A DNA stretch of 64,000 nucleotides, from contig JBANDB010000006.1 in NCBI GenBank assembly GCA_037576215.1, positions 3,720,001 through 3,784,000 on the forward strand. Reading direction: 5' to 3'. The notes under the pieces were generated by a model that saw only the letters and a list, made by a program, of their open reading frames with translations, had not been told where the DNA came from and ran no database searches. The number at the start of each line of letters is the position of its first letter. Positions within the stretch are counted from its first letter, which is position 1. This document shows, piece by piece, positions 1-11,568 of this stretch. The translations under genes and the position numbers were made by a program. This DNA comes from Armillaria gallica (taxonomy: Eukaryota; Basidiomycota; Agaricomycetes; Agaricales; Physalacriaceae).

Positions 1-463
1 ATACGCGTCGACGTCGATACGACCGATCTGGAACTGTCTCCAGAGTAAATTCGCTGGTTGTCCAGGGAGATGAAGAGGGTAGTCACAGTAGAAGAATGGG
101 ACCAAAGGATATAACGTAGGTTCGGACATTTTGCCGATCTTCCCGATGTCACTTGGTCAATAACCACCGCCAATGCTTCTTCGATATGTCAGCAGTTCTG
201 TAATCTAGTTCTACCCTCGACAAGCAACGCTGTACTAATACAACGCTGGGCTGGTATGTACAATTGATTGTTCCACCAAATTTTCACTGAGCCTGAATTC
301 AGGTACTCGAGAGTACTCGTAGCAGTTGTTGACATGAACATCCTTGGCACGCGGATTGAAGAATGCAGCTTGCGGATGGGGTGTGCACTCGATGACGGGC
401 AGGGAGGCACTTCCATATCGCCTCGTTACGGGATCCTGCCAGTGTCTTATACATACGCCCTAT

Positions 464-528
464 CTTTCCATCCACGACAACACCGTCCACACCTCCTGCG
501 GTGATACTTATCCGCACCAAACACGTCG
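464..528 (-). repeat. Diverged direct repeat, copy A
   Basis: This segment is about 80% identical by eye to 1590-1649, in the same orientation. The most conserved part is ctttccatccacgacaaca. On the minus strand it reads as an EVWTVLSWMER-like peptide followed by a stop. Confidence 0.5.
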
Positions 529-1589
529 TCCCTACGCGGTCGCTTGTCCCGCGTCACCACCTCACCCCATTCGCCTGATCCTGTACGACTCGGCGAGCAT
601 CATCACGTTTCTCAAAATTCTCCATGTGGTAAGATGCGAAAGGACAAGCATCTTGGATGGGCCAACCGCCTAATTTTCGATAGGGCGCTGAATAAAATCG
701 CAGCGGTGATCAACGACTCGAAAATCAGGTAAGTGAACGTTGATAAGAATCTGTTTATTTTAAGGAAAATTGGGTTAAAGTGAACATAGTACTGATAACA
801 CCTCATTGTCCAATATTTCAGCAATCAAAGTCGGTAGGAGCGGATTATCATTTGAACCGTTACTGTATACTAGTCGCGATCGAGCATGAGCTATCGGCAA
901 ATGCCGCTACCTTTCTTCCTCTTACGGCGTCGTCTACTTTTCCGTTTATTATCATATTAGTCTCGAGCTGCTGGACAACCATTTGCGATCAATCAAGGTT
1001 TGAATGCTATAAACTGGAGACACGGCTGCTCTGCTTCATCGCTTGTCGCCATAAAAGTTGCCTCAAGTTTACGAGGTCATGTTTAACTTCGATAGACGCC
1101 GTTCATCTTTTAGCGCCCTCATCAATGATAGGCGCCAGACTACCAATTATCAAGGTATTTATAAAAGTACCCCGGCTTCAGTGGCGTGGTCTCTACAACT
1201 TCTAAGATTTCACTGTTCTTCGTGGTTACTCTGTTGACTCAATTCTCGCCCTTTCTCTAGTGTTGCTAGTCATCCTCGCCGAATCCTTTAGACGCCATTT
1301 GATGGATGTTTGAAGCTTACTCGCTTGCATGTACACGTGAATTGGGCATGCTTAAAACCTCGCTCTGCACACGAGGCCCTTATCTTGAACTCTCAGACCT
1401 CACCTCCCGCTCACTTTCTACTGTGAGTCCTCTTTTCTTTGACATGTTGGTTTTTCCTTACCATCCTGCTAGACTTTACATATACTATACGATGCCGCTA
1501 CTACCCACTCGCGGTCCATCCATACTGACTCGGTACGGCAAGGCTCATCAAGACGTACCCTTCATTCCGGTTGTACAGACACTCCCTGC

Positions 1590-1649
1590 CTTTCCATCCA
1601 CGACAACATTGTCCACTCCTCCCGCGGAGATATCCGCACCAAATACATC
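1590..1649 (-). repeat. Diverged direct repeat, copy B
   Basis: Partner of 464-528. On the minus strand it reads EEWTMLSWMERQG, so protein-level similarity to copy A exceeds chance. This suggests two remnants of one coding sequence. The family was not recognised. Confidence 0.5.
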
Positions 1650-2100
1650 TTCCACCGTCCAGTTCCCGTGCGATACGTGGTGGTATGTGCTATACCCAGG
1701 TGCATCGCTACCTCGCCCAACCGCTTGAACCTGCGACATTCGGCGAGAAACCGCACGCAGAGGTTATGCTTAGCAGTGGCATCGAGATGGGCACCCCTTC
1801 CTTTGTTGACGCTGTCGGATGTGCTGATGACAGCCAAGTCGAGTTTCGAATTCGGCATATCTTGGTGGTGCACTGGTGACGTATTTTGGGGAATGGGGAG
1901 GAGGCGAGTTGGCTAACAATGATGACCACTTTGAGAGAGGGCGCATGAAGAGGACGTGGTCTGGCGTTTGAGGTATCTCTGCGGATGGACTGTCCTGGGC
2001 CCTCAAAGGTGTCGGACTGGTCAGAGGAAGGGAGCAGATTGCGGCGGGCTATTCGGGCGAGAGAATGATCCACGCCTGGATGAGCGGAAAGGCGTTGGCG

Positions 2101-4013
2101 TACACGGTGCTGGGGAAAGACGTTGATTGGCTCCCCGGCTCGTTTTGCATCACAGAAAAAAGGCGGAAAAAGGCAAATATCATCAGTCCCTCCTCAACCG
2201 AATATTAGGCTTTCCTGTTGCTCTCAACGTCGACACGCGCACCTCGGGTTAGTGGGCAGTAATGAACCGACATATCAAAGCATGTTACAGCCTGGAATCC
2301 CCTCTGCCATTCCACCAGTTCCGTTCGCAACCTGCTTCAGTCTTCGAAGAAACTAAGAACGAAGATGTTGTACCCGAGCTCATTCACTTCCGTCTTTCCA
2401 CAGCTAGCAATCAGCTCCACACTCAAGAATCACTCGAAAATGTTTTGCGAGTACGTCGACTTGACTCAGCAAAAAAAGTAACTTCAGCTCTGCCCGCATG
2501 CGGATTACATCCTCTGGGGTTGCAACGGGGTACCGCTTGCATTTACATATACCGATATGCGATTTTCCATGGCGTTCCTCATCTTCATTACCGGCATCGT
2601 TTATTCGAAAATGGGCCGTACGACCATGATACATTGGCATACTTGATCGTGGCTTTGCGACCTGTGGTGCGTAAGAAGATCCCCGAGGTGGTTCTTTTAG
2701 CGAAACTGGAGAGGGAGCGCCATCCGGGGTGTGTGGAACAGTGAAGGCGTGTACCAAACTGCGCTCGTCCGATGGGAAGGAGGCGTACCATCGAAGGGAT
2801 CGTACGGTGTTGGAACTTGGAGAGATCCCGGCGGATAAGTCGCTTATGGGAAAACTCATGGTGCAGCTTAAGGAATGCGGGAGGACTGGGGGCCTCTTGG
2901 GGTGTACTTCGTTAGATGGGATTCCTCGGTAGTGTGCGTACATTGAAATTCTTTTCTCATTCTACAGCTCAACAAACTCTTTTTTGTAGACTAGAGCGCC
3001 ATGTTGAGGATCCCATTCGATCGGTGGCTCCCAAGGATTGACAAGGAACCTGCCATCTCTTGTTGTCGTACTCCCTAGTACATATAATGCGATATTCTCG
3101 TTTTATTTTTCAAAACAAATTTCAAATACGACGTCAGCACCATGTACCATGCCTGACGGAACGTCTGCTATCGTTCCTACTCCCGGTATATGAAGGATTG
3201 TGACCATAAGCGACACAAGGAAGCCCGTCGACGAGGGGATAATAATCCGGGCAACACCAAACCGTCTATCTCAAAAACAAATATGCTCATTCGATCACTC
3301 GCCCCTTCACCTTTTCGCAGCTGTGATTGATTGCCTAGAGGCAGACGCACGAATGGATCTCCGTGTCCATAACGAGAGCTAAGCGTCAAAGTGAATACAG
3401 GGAAAGAGAAGAATCATACTGGCGCAATGACACTAGCGTAGTACCTCCCGTATCGCTATACAAGGTAAAGTAATTAGCTATCCTGAGATAGGCTGGAGCG
3501 TGGAGTAACGCGATCGGATGTCCTTGGAGTTGGGAAGTTTGGCGTAGAAGCATATTGAAAAGCCGTCATTATATTCACTGACCGTCATGAGGAATTACTC
3601 GTTTTAGTGATGGAGCTACAGGACCGGTGCCGATTTGTTTTTGTCCTTTGAGATGATACTCATTCCTTTCTAGTGAAGCGCAGCGGTAGATTCAGACCAA
3701 TTCCAAGATCCCGGGCGACAGCGAATACGGACTCTTTGCCGGTACGACATATGAAGCAAACGATGAGGAAGCGGATTGGATCTATGAATAGGTGGTTGAG
3801 GCTATAAGGCAAGGAGAAAAGCACGAAGGTACGAAATTCTATCCTTTGGCCAATTTCGTCCTGTTGGTGGAAAGAGTAGGAATATTCTGGGAGACGATTG
3901 GTAAGTTTTCCGACACTGGCTTTGTAACACCTGGCGCTGTATTTCACAGGGAACAAATGGCACAGTAGTTTTGGAAGTGTGTACAAAAGCTATCAAAATG
4001 TGGGTATTCACAG
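2101..4013. other. No confident gene
   Basis: Open frames of 60-180 codons occur on both strands, the longest being 2404-2943 (-). They have no recognisable domain and no intron structure that extends them. The last part (3700-4013) is the 3' flank of the HET-domain gene. Confidence 0.4.
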
Positions 4014-5792
4014 TCAAGCAAGAATACTACGAGATTTTGCAGCTAAACCTAGTTTTTCTAGCCGCTTTATTTCATCTGGACCAATCATTTTAAACACAGA
4101 CACTTTCTCAAACCCCCTCGGCAGTCGTCGCCCTACTACCCAAAATTGCGGCGAACGTATTTCGCGGTCCCATGAGGTTCGGAATGGATCGCTGCCGAGC
4201 AGTGTGTACGTATCTTCAGGTATCGGGAACTGGTGGCTGGCAAGGATGTTGAATGAATGCACTTTCCCATCCGTATCCTCAACAACCAACTCTCCGCGTC
4301 GATCGGTCCCTTCTACACCTCCCACAGCCAATCCGCGCACAAACCCCCTTTCAATGTGGAGCACGTAACACCAGTCGTCATCTTCCCCTTCAACATCAGC
4401 ACTAAAATACAAAGGATCCTTGGGCAGAGACTTGGTCATGACCTGCTCCCACGACGGTCTCCATTTCTTGCTCGTAGTTCCAGGTTCAGGATAGATGAAA
4501 AATAGTAAGCCACGACACGTCCCGCCCAACTCGTTTATAAGTGCTGTCCATGCATTATCCAGAGATTGGGTCTCATAATATGCTGGTATTGAGCGCGTCT
4601 CCAGAGAGAATGCTAGGCCGGCAACTTTGTCTACTGGGTATGTTGATATCCGATCCTGCATCACGGATAGCGCACCATATATACCTTTGAATGGAACGTC
4701 TGCATATTTCAGCTGTTTGTGAAATTTTGATAATATCTTGTCCTTGTAGTTTCCCGCTTTGTCTATCGGCTTTGCATGCAGTGGTCCATCAGGTGTGTCC
4801 CCGGCAATTTTCCTCCTCCAACCGACCTCCTGCACTGTCCACGCACGCCTAAACCAGCACCGGTCACTCTCCAAGGTGCCCTCTTTCAAACTCAAAGGCA
4901 GACCCAGCCCACTCAAATAGCATACCACGTGTGCATGTTGATATATCGCTCCAATGGTAGGCACATCGAGTTTCCACTCTTCCACACGCAGATCCTCCCT
5001 CGGCCCTCCTCTCTGTCTCAAGCAGAGAACATCTAACCATGTATATTCCACTCCCAGGTTCAGCATCTCGATCCGGATGAGGTCGAGGTTGGCACCTTTT
5101 GGGATGGGCACGGGCCATTCACATCCATTGATGGGGGTGAACAACTCGACACGATCCACCTTATCCACCCAAGCATGTGATATTGGTAGTGCTTTAATAT
5201 CATAGAAAGCCTCATAGAAAGAGGCATTGCGGCGCCCGCAGCTCCACCATGGGACCACACGGTTACTGTACAGATCCCAGATTCGTCGAGGTTGCATGTA
5301 CGGATCGACTATCTGGTTACCCTTGACCCCGTTTCTTCGCCTATGGATGTCCCACTCTTGACACTCCCATAGCTCCATTTGAATTCTCCAGTGGTTGTAC
5401 CATACTTTGCGCAGACGGCCATATGCAGTTCCAAAGTCATAATTTTTTGCAATGCAATCTTTGAGAACGGAGGAGAGAGATGGGATATCTAATGCGTATG
5501 AGGTTCCGAGTGTGATGTTAAGTAAATCCAAGAGACCCTGAATGCCAAGGCTAGAGCAGGGAGTGTCGGCGAGGGAAGAAGATATTACGGGCTTTCTACC
5601 AGTGTACGCCCGTTGTTTTGGAACCTTTATGGATTCTTCCGTTTGCCTAATTTCTGTCTGGGAGGAGATCGTAACTTCGGGAAACTGATCAGTGCGACCA
5701 CCTGGACCATCACTATCGGACCCGCCGCGATCTGCTTCAAGTTGCGGTTTCTGAAATCTGTTGTATATAACAATCCACTCAATTTTCGACAT
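4014..5792 (-). CDS. HET-domain (heterokaryon incompatibility-like) protein
   Basis: A single uninterrupted 592-codon frame from ATG 5792 to TGA 4014. Residues about 201-330 carry HET-domain signatures: LPISHAW, then YTWLDVLCLRQ, then DVPTIGAIYQHAHVVCYLSG, then CWFRRAWTVQEV. The N-terminal ~150 residues are polar with no domain I recognise. The C-terminal half resembles the variable region that follows HET in agaricomycete proteins. Known role of the family: fungal allorecognition and programmed cell death. Basidiomycete genomes carry many copies, usually without a tested function, so a role in incompatibility here is inference. There are no introns and no frameshift, unlike many neighbours. 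It lies tail-away from the S1/P1 nuclease gene, which is on the same strand. Confidence 0.85.
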   Translation of the reverse strand: MSKIEWIVIYNRFQKPQLEADRGGSDSDGPGGRTDQFPEVTISSQTEIRQTEESIKVPKQRAYTGRKPVISSSLADTPCSSLGIQGLLDLLNITLGTSYALDIPSLSSVLKDCIAKNYDFGTAYGRLRKVWYNHWRIQMELWECQEWDIHRRRNGVKGNQIVDPYMQPRRIWDLYSNRVVPWWSCGRRNASFYEAFYDIKALPISHAWVDKVDRVELFTPINGCEWPVPIPKGANLDLIRIEMLNLGVEYTWLDVLCLRQRGGPREDLRVEEWKLDVPTIGAIYQHAHVVCYLSGLGLPLSLKEGTLESDRCWFRRAWTVQEVGWRRKIAGDTPDGPLHAKPIDKAGNYKDKILSKFHKQLKYADVPFKGIYGALSVMQDRISTYPVDKVAGLAFSLETRSIPAYYETQSLDNAWTALINELGGTCRGLLFFIYPEPGTTSKKWRPSWEQVMTKSLPKDPLYFSADVEGEDDDWCYVLHIERGFVRGLAVGGVEGTDRRGELVVEDTDGKVHSFNILASHQFPIPEDTYTLLGSDPFRTSWDREIRSPQFWVVGRRLPRGFEKVSVFKMIGPDEIKRLEKLGLAAKSRSILA

Positions 5793-6161
5793 AATTACTC
5801 ACATCTCCTAGTGATTTGCGGGGTACCTTCCGGGACATCCATTTGTCTACAGCAATTTTGGTCTCTTGAATCAGGACACAGCCTGACAGCGATCATTAGC
5901 TGTGCTTACACGACAAATTTCCAGTACGACCTAGTACGGTTGGATAGATTCATGTCACTGTTGAACTGGTGACTCGGTTCAAGGCGTGGTTGCATCATCA
6001 GGGCGCCAGCACCATGTTTCTCACACGGTAAGACAGACATCCTGGTATCCTTTGTGGTCGCTTCTGCTTACTCCGATAACAACAAAAATTATATTTCACT
6101 AAGGAAAACATCAACAACGAAACGCGGCTTTGCTGACATACGATCATCCAGAGTTTCCTTG
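5793..6161. other. Intergenic spacer upstream of the HET gene
   Basis: A 369-bp spacer between the 3' end of the S1/P1 nuclease and the start of the HET gene, both on the minus strand. It should hold the HET promoter. I see no distinctive motif. Confidence 0.4.
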
Positions 6162-7948
6162 TTAAAGGTTAGTACTGCCGTCAAAAAGGACATTCTACAA
6201 AATAATTCAGTAGAATCAGGACATTCATGTGCGAATGTGAGTACGAACCAGCCAAGCAGCCAAACGGAACCCTTGTTTTGCAAGTTGAAGTTCGATCTAT
6301 AGAACGTAAATCAGGATGAAGGACCTGATAGAAGTCGGAAGCATGACTTGCCAGAGGAATAGCATCGTCGTAGTAGCTGGTCGAGCAAAGGTCCGAAAAT
6401 TGAGTGTACGTAAAGACGAAGTCCTTGAAAGGTCTTAAGCACGAGACGAGGTAGAAAAACAGATCAGAAGCGATGCATACACAGTTCAGTTGATTGGATT
6501 CCGTGGCCCAAATGTGGGGACATTCCAACGGGTTTGTTGACCGAGAAGCCAGATGGCCCTTGATGTCAGTTTCGACGTTCCTCCGTTTCTTAGGTGCCTT
6601 CTCTGTGGTCGACGAGCAAGTAATCCAATCAGATGTCAGACTTGCATATTCACCAGACTGGGTAGGATTATTGATATGCTTGCACCACGAACACATCGTA
6701 AAACCCACCTTGATTCGAGTGGCAAGGGTGCTCGCCCACGATGAGACAGAGTTGCCAAAATCAGCCTTCAAACGCTTGTTGATAATGCCGGAATCTTGGG
6801 GTTTTTAGGAATCAGTGACGTGAATGGGTGAAAGATGCGCACCCCAGACCTAAATAGACCGATTAAGTTGTTAGAAATACTGATAAAATGAAATCTCACA
6901 GCGTGACTGGCGGAGAAAGCTATGTCTTTAGTACATATACACAAAAAGGATGCGCACGTACAGATTCGTGCTGGAACCGCTGCATTTCGCTTTGACGTCG
7001 TTGCCTCCAACTTCAAAGGCCTCGACGTGAAGGGGCTGCCCGACGTCCCCAAGGAACTGCGCGATACTTAGTCTCAATCTGACCACAGCGACACTGCTGG
7101 AAACAAGAGACGCACATGGTCTAGGGAACAGAGCCTCGTCAAAAAAACGGGTAAGATTCCTTCGAAGAAGAGATGTATTCACCGAGGAATTTCAGTGCTT
7201 CGTAAACTTGCTCGTGAGATAGCGAGTTGTCGATCACTCTGCTGGTGTAGTTTGCTGATGTGAGTGAGTACACGGTGATGTGGAGAACAGGTTCACAGGA
7301 ACGAACCAATGGCATTGACTAGTATCAGATATGAGAAGAAGTTATAGGTAAGTGAGCAGTAGCAAGCTACTTACGAATACAGGTTCCGCTCGAGCAGTCT
7401 CGCGACTCAGATACCGAGCAAGAAGTAGGAGGATTGTCTGATAAAAGCCGGGTCAAGTACCGGAAGATGCGTGAATGGCGGCGCCTACCTTCCGCGTCCA
7501 CAAAATGGAAAGGCGCAGACCTGTTGTAGTGTACAGAGTGAGATTGTGTGTTATAGGATAGAATGAAGATTACCAACCATGAAAATGCAGACTCGGACCG
7601 AACAGTATCCGCCCACTTTGATGCGTTGTCAGTGCTGCAAAGGTCGGACAAGAAGTTGGCGTACCGTTGCTGCAGAACTGAGTGTTTCTCCGCTGGCAAG
7701 TGTAGATGCTACAAATGAGGATGCCTTGGATGCTAGGAACTAAGACGGGTGTCACTTGTTTCGTGCATGCTTCAGTGGAATCTATGTGGACCTGTTGGGC
7801 AATTGCACTACGGCACATATTTAAAATCAAGGGTTACGCGAGAGTAAAGGATGCTGGCATACCCGACGGCTTCATGTCCGCTAGCTCCCCAGCTGTAAAC
7901 CTTGGGGAGGAAGGAGACAATAACAGCAGTAAGAGTAACGCACTTCAT
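6162..7948 (-). CDS. Secreted S1/P1-type zinc nuclease, 17 exons with microexons
   Basis: A family of zinc-dependent, single-strand-specific extracellular nucleases. ATG 7948 opens a 19-residue signal peptide, and the mature protein would start at Trp20 in WGASGH, as in S1 and P1, where Trp1 and His6 bind zinc. Splicing by GT-AG rules gives TWADTVR, SAPFHFVDAEDNPP, LDHFLGDVGQPLH, GGND, TNLHAVWDSGI, SLTSDWITCSSTTE, RSTNPLECPHIWA and a C-terminal AAWLNVLFDGSTNL. All are family hallmarks, and all expected zinc ligands are present. I count 17 exons totalling 918 nt (305 residues, normal length). Exons of 5 nt (7116-7120), 7 nt (6900-6906) and 7 nt (6843-6849) carry ligand residues. The next-to-last-but-one intron uses a GC-AG pair (donor GCAAGT). 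The gene is divergent from DHODH. Identification is firm; individual splice sites are inferred. Confidence 0.85.
6843..6849 (-). other. 7-nt microexon of S1/P1 nuclease (second of two)
   Basis: GTCTGGG (minus strand) sits between introns of 50 nt (6850-6899) and 48 nt (6795-6842). It encodes Val-Trp and the first base of the Asp codon in NLHAVWDSG. Confidence 0.7.
6900..6906 (-). other. 7-nt microexon of S1/P1 nuclease (first of two)
   Basis: TCACGCT (minus strand) sits between introns of 55 nt (6907-6961) and 50 nt (6850-6899), both GT-AG. It supplies the end of a Leu codon plus His-Ala of the NLHAVWD motif. Confidence 0.7.
7116..7120 (-). other. 5-nt microexon of S1/P1 nuclease
   Basis: The bases ACCAT (minus strand) lie between an intron ending ccctag (7121-7182, 62 nt) and one starting gtgcgt (7057-7115, 59 nt). 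Joined to CTC-G before and TTC after, they read L-D-H-F. This restores the HFLGD motif whose His is a zinc ligand. Confidence 0.7.
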
Positions 7949-8638
7949 CGTAAAGAAGAGCAGGCAGATTGCTAGCGACCAAGTTCCTGAGTGAAGAATT
8001 TATAAATCTCTTTGAACCTAAAATTAGATACAAGGGCGCCACGCTCAAGGCGTATGGACTACCACCATGTGGACGTTGAGGTAATAATGGACGCCCTAAA
8101 CGAACGAGAATGCACGTTTCACGGATCCTCAGGTATACTTCCACCTCGCAAAAGTAGAGGGTGGTTGTGGATCGATAAATCGAAGAAGAATATTTGCTGT
8201 CGGTTCTCTATGTGAAGAGAATATTTTGTTGCCGACCAGGAAAGTGAGAAGAATGGGAAAGCATCCTGAAGATACACGGCATGAAATTACGATCCAATTT
8301 GTTATGTCGCTTCCCAGGCGCACATGAGCTGAGTAAAGATAGAAGCAGAGAATAGCATGAGGACTGATTTCAAGTTAGGCTGATTTAAACCGGCTAGCCC
8401 GAGAGCCATCGTCAGTCCAGACGAACGTTCCTCTAAAAACATGTGAACATTAAATAAAAGTTCGTTGCGTGCGGTCTCGTTGACGGGAACGCGTGGAATT
8501 TCGAGGTGGTGATTGGATGGCACGTTGTGAAAGGTGTGGCTGTGTGGTAACTGCCCCCGGCAATCTTATCGTTACCTCTTATCGTCCCTTCCTTCTCTCC
8601 GGTTTAAACGCGTCCAGTCAGGCTTTGATAGCGCCGAC
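7949..8638. promoter_or_regulatory. Divergent intergenic region, nuclease / DHODH
   Basis: 690 bp between two divergently transcribed starts, so both promoters lie here. Open frames inside are short and unsupported. I see no convincing TATA box or repeated operator. Confidence 0.4.
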
Positions 8639-9705
8639 ATGACGAAAATCAATACCATCACGGTATCCCCTCCGTTGATCAATACGTCTTGCGCGTGGGC
8701 AGGAGATTTCAATCAACTCGAAGCCTTGTATAAATGTCCATTTACGGGAGCAGTTACTACCCGTACGGCTTCGCTCCATGGATACAAGGAGAACGAGAAC
8801 TGCGCGGTCAGTAATGGAAATCTGTATATAGCTTCGCTTTCACTAACTGTTCCCTTCAGGTCGCATTCTCAATAACATCCATCACCTCGCTTAACTCTTA
8901 CGGTTACTCCCCGTATCCCTTATCTTACTACATCTCGTGGATAGAAACCATCCTCAAGACACCATCACCTAATCCCCACAAGGCCTTCATCATAAGCGTG
9001 ACTGCCTCCACTTGGCCAGAGCTGCAATCAGTTATCGCCGCCATCCAGTCTCTTCGAACCAATATTGGGGACCGTCAGCCTGATACTGGCTCCAGAATCG
9101 CTGTCGAGCTCAACACAAGTTGCCCAAACATCCCCGGGTCCCCACCGACAGGATATATATTCGATGACCTCAGGGAGCTGCTGAACGGACTCGAGATGGA
9201 GAACCGCCGAGACCCTACGCTGACCATCGGCCTCAAGCTCCCTCCGTACGTGTATCAACAGCAATTCAAGGACGTGCTGAATGTCCTGGCGGACTTCTCT
9301 ACCGCTACGATGGGCGCGGGGGGCGTGATGAAGAAGCGCAGCCCATTTGCGTTTTTGACGTGCACGAATACTTTGGGGAATTCTTTGTTATACCCGGATC
9401 AGGTGGCGCATAACGAGAGTACTAGTGGGAGCGACTTTGCAGTTCCGACTGGGTTGGGTGGCCTGGCTGGCGAGGCGTTGCATGCTCTTTCGTTGGGGAA
9501 TGTGTTTACGTTTCACAAACTATTACATACGGACAGGCCGAAGGAGTACGATGGGCTTGAGAAGATTGCGATTATTGGTGTGGGTGGTGTCACCAGTAAG
9601 CAGGCTGTGGAGAGGATGACTCGAGCGGGCGCTGAAGTCGTTGGGTGTGCAACGCTCCTCGGAAAGGAAGGTATCAAAGCTTTCCAGATACTGTCAAAGG
9701 AGTGA
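8639..9705 (+). CDS. URA1: Dihydroorotate dehydrogenase, class 1A (fumarate type)
   Basis: Catalyses dihydroorotate to orotate in pyrimidine synthesis. The class 1A enzyme is cytosolic, FMN-dependent and uses fumarate. Two exons: 8639-8806 and 8860-9705, with a 53-nt GT-AG intron (branch-like ctaac). The protein is 337 residues, normal for the class. The N-terminus reads INTSCAWAGDFNQLEALY and GAVTTRT. The active-site segment ELNTSCPNIPG holds the catalytic Cys of class 1A. Further motifs are IGLKLPPY, FLTCTNTLGNSL and IGVGGVTS near the FMN phosphate site. There is no mitochondrial leader or N-terminal membrane helix, as expected for 1A and unlike class 2. I see no frameshift. It is convergent with the HMG-box gene. 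The symbol follows yeast URA1 by class; I cannot tell whether this is the main DHODH of the organism or an extra copy. Confidence 0.92.
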
Positions 9706-9953
9706 TTGTGGCAAGGTAAATTGATATATGAATATATGTGTTAAATAAATAGGTTGTACATGCGCTGGTAATATATTGTACGTTGAATAAATCTGTGTGA
9801 TTTAGGTTGAGAAAAGCCTTCCAGAAAGCATAGCTGGGGGTTGATACAATAGATGGGCGTTCTGATAAGAGTTAAAAATGGAATTATATCGTTACAATAT
9901 ATGTTTGGGGAGAGGTGAGCACTGCACGCGATCAATTCCAAGTCCAAGAATGA

Positions 9954-11150
9954 TCAAGGATAACATGAATAGTCATTGTCATAGCCATACGTCGGATCGA
10001 ATTGACCCTACACGATATGATTAAGCACGCACACCATTGACAGCACAAAGAGGCACTCACCGCGTTGGTAGCGCGAGGATCGTCGTACAGACCGGAAGAC
10101 ATGATGAGACCGTACTAAAATCAAGCGATGGGTGAGCATTCCAGGAACTCGCAAAGCAGCAAAACATACTCACGTTAATTTCATTTATTGGGTTTTGGTT
10201 ATCAAAATACCCATTAGTGGGAATCTCGGAATGAATCTGATATTGATGTTGAGCAAAAAAGAGGACGAAACGAAGACAAAGAGACACACCAGATGTAATG
10301 GATCAAAGGAAGCCCCTGCAGAAAAGAAATGCCTCCCATCGTGAGAGTTCATAGAGGGAATATTAGCGTTAAGCTGGTATGGCATAACCTCAGTCTTCCA
10401 GACTTGGGCTCCGGGAATAGTAGGTTGAGTATGCAGAGGAGAGATCGGGGTCTTTCGAGATACGCGCTTCTTCTTCAGAGGCTCGGCCCCAGTCTGAGTT
10501 TTAGATGTCGTCGGGAGGGGGGGCATTCTCCTCACGGCTTCCTCCAAATCGGCGCCGGAAATTCCAGCAGACAACAAATGTGCAATCTCTTTGGACCTGG
10601 CTATATCGGCCGGCTCATTTCGTTTTACTTCCCTCGGCTTGGGGGTACGCTTCTGGGGTTGGTAAACATAGTTCGGATAGAGGATCTTGTGATTCTCCAG
10701 TTCTTCCGCCGCGCGCTGGTGATAGTATCTCCTCTCCTCCTCCGGCAGTTTCTGCCACAGCTCTCCGATGATCCTAGAAAGGTGACGACTGTCGTGCTCG
10801 GCGCCCTTGGGAATCAACTTCTTGGCGACGACGTCTTTGCGGAAGATAATGTAGCAATTTGGAGGTCGTGGAATGCGGTCCTTCTTATGAGAAGAGTTGT
10901 TGGCGGAAGTGGATTCGTCGGACAGGGACGAAGAGGATGGAGACGGAGTATCGATGTACTGGGGTGTCAGAGGTACGGCCTCAGGGTATGGGGGCGTAAT
11001 GACGTGGAAGACATACTGCCGAGGTTGATGACCTTGGCTAGCATAGTCGTAGGCTGGAAACAAAGCGTTAGCACACAGTCCGACGCGTAGTAACCAAGTC
11101 CACGTACAGTGCTCGGTAGAGTACTGGTGAGAGTGAACAAAGCGGGACAT
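9954..11150 (-). CDS. HMG-box (MATA_HMG type) transcription factor
   Basis: A nuclear DNA-binding regulator. Five exons (11108-11150, 10290-11053, 10174-10236, 10061-10114, 9954-10007) separated by four GT-AG introns of 53-59 nt give 325 residues in one frame. The HMG box lies around residues 80-150: IPRPPNCYIIFRKD, then LSRIIGELWQKLPEEERRYY, then HKILYPNY. This is the sequence-specific MATA_HMG subclass. A basic stretch with PKPREVKR follows, then a KKKRVSRK nuclear-localisation-like patch. The N-terminus is rich in Tyr, Pro and Ser, and the C-terminus in Tyr, Asn and Asp. Relatives in fungi control mating, sexual development or repression. The neighbours are not a MAT locus (no homeodomain pair, no pheromone or receptor gene), so a mating role is not supported. 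It is divergent from PARP. Confidence 0.88.
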
Positions 11151-11568
11151 GAGGAGGAGGATGAAAGCGCCGAAGGGAGACAAAGAAATGAGCAGGCAGG
11201 ACGCCCGCTTTTATATTTACGAACATAGGCATTCTCGACATGACGATCACAGAGAGAGGTTCAATGCGATCAAAAACCCATTCACACTTTCACAACTTGC
11301 CCTCTCAAAAAGGAAATTTTGTGACGTGCCTGGAGGGTAGCCTTTCACACAAACTGCTGGTGATGCTAAGGCATGGTGAACTTCCCACGATTGTTGTGTG
11401 TGAAGGGGGGCCAAAAATAGCTGCGCACAAAATCAAATATGACGTTAATCCCAAATCGAGTCATTGTCGGGTCGGGTCGCGCTCCCGACGATGGCTGTGA
11501 CTCGGGACCCCTGTTTGCTTACTTAAAGAGACCATCGAGACCTTTACATCTTAACTCCTTCCATCACC
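11151..11568. promoter_or_regulatory. Divergent intergenic region, HMG-box / PARP
   Basis: 418 bp between two divergent starts, holding both promoters. It contains purine-rich and CG-containing tracts but no motif I can name. Confidence 0.4.

Larger units (their letters stand above)
1..2100. other. No confident gene; degenerate sequence
   Basis: I could not support any gene here. All open frames are short and overlap on both strands, and none joins into a recognisable domain through GT-AG introns. The one structured signal is a pair of diverged segments near 464 and 1590. On the minus strand both read as a similar peptide ending around LSWMER, so they may be remnants of a duplicated, decayed gene. 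I do not recognise the family. Confidence 0.4.

Noticed and set aside
2404..2943. 179-codon minus-strand ORF as a gene
   Set aside because: No domain, biased composition, and comparable open frames on the other strand. No supporting intron structure.
6928..7182. Zinc-ligand His apparently replaced by Gln in the S1/P1 nuclease (AQFLGD)
   Set aside because: This reading comes from translating through an intron. The 5-nt microexon at 7116-7120 restores LDHFLGD, with the expected His.
9954..11150. HMG-box gene as part of a mating-type locus
   Set aside because: No homeodomain pair, pheromone or receptor gene nearby. The box alone does not indicate MAT in basidiomycetes.
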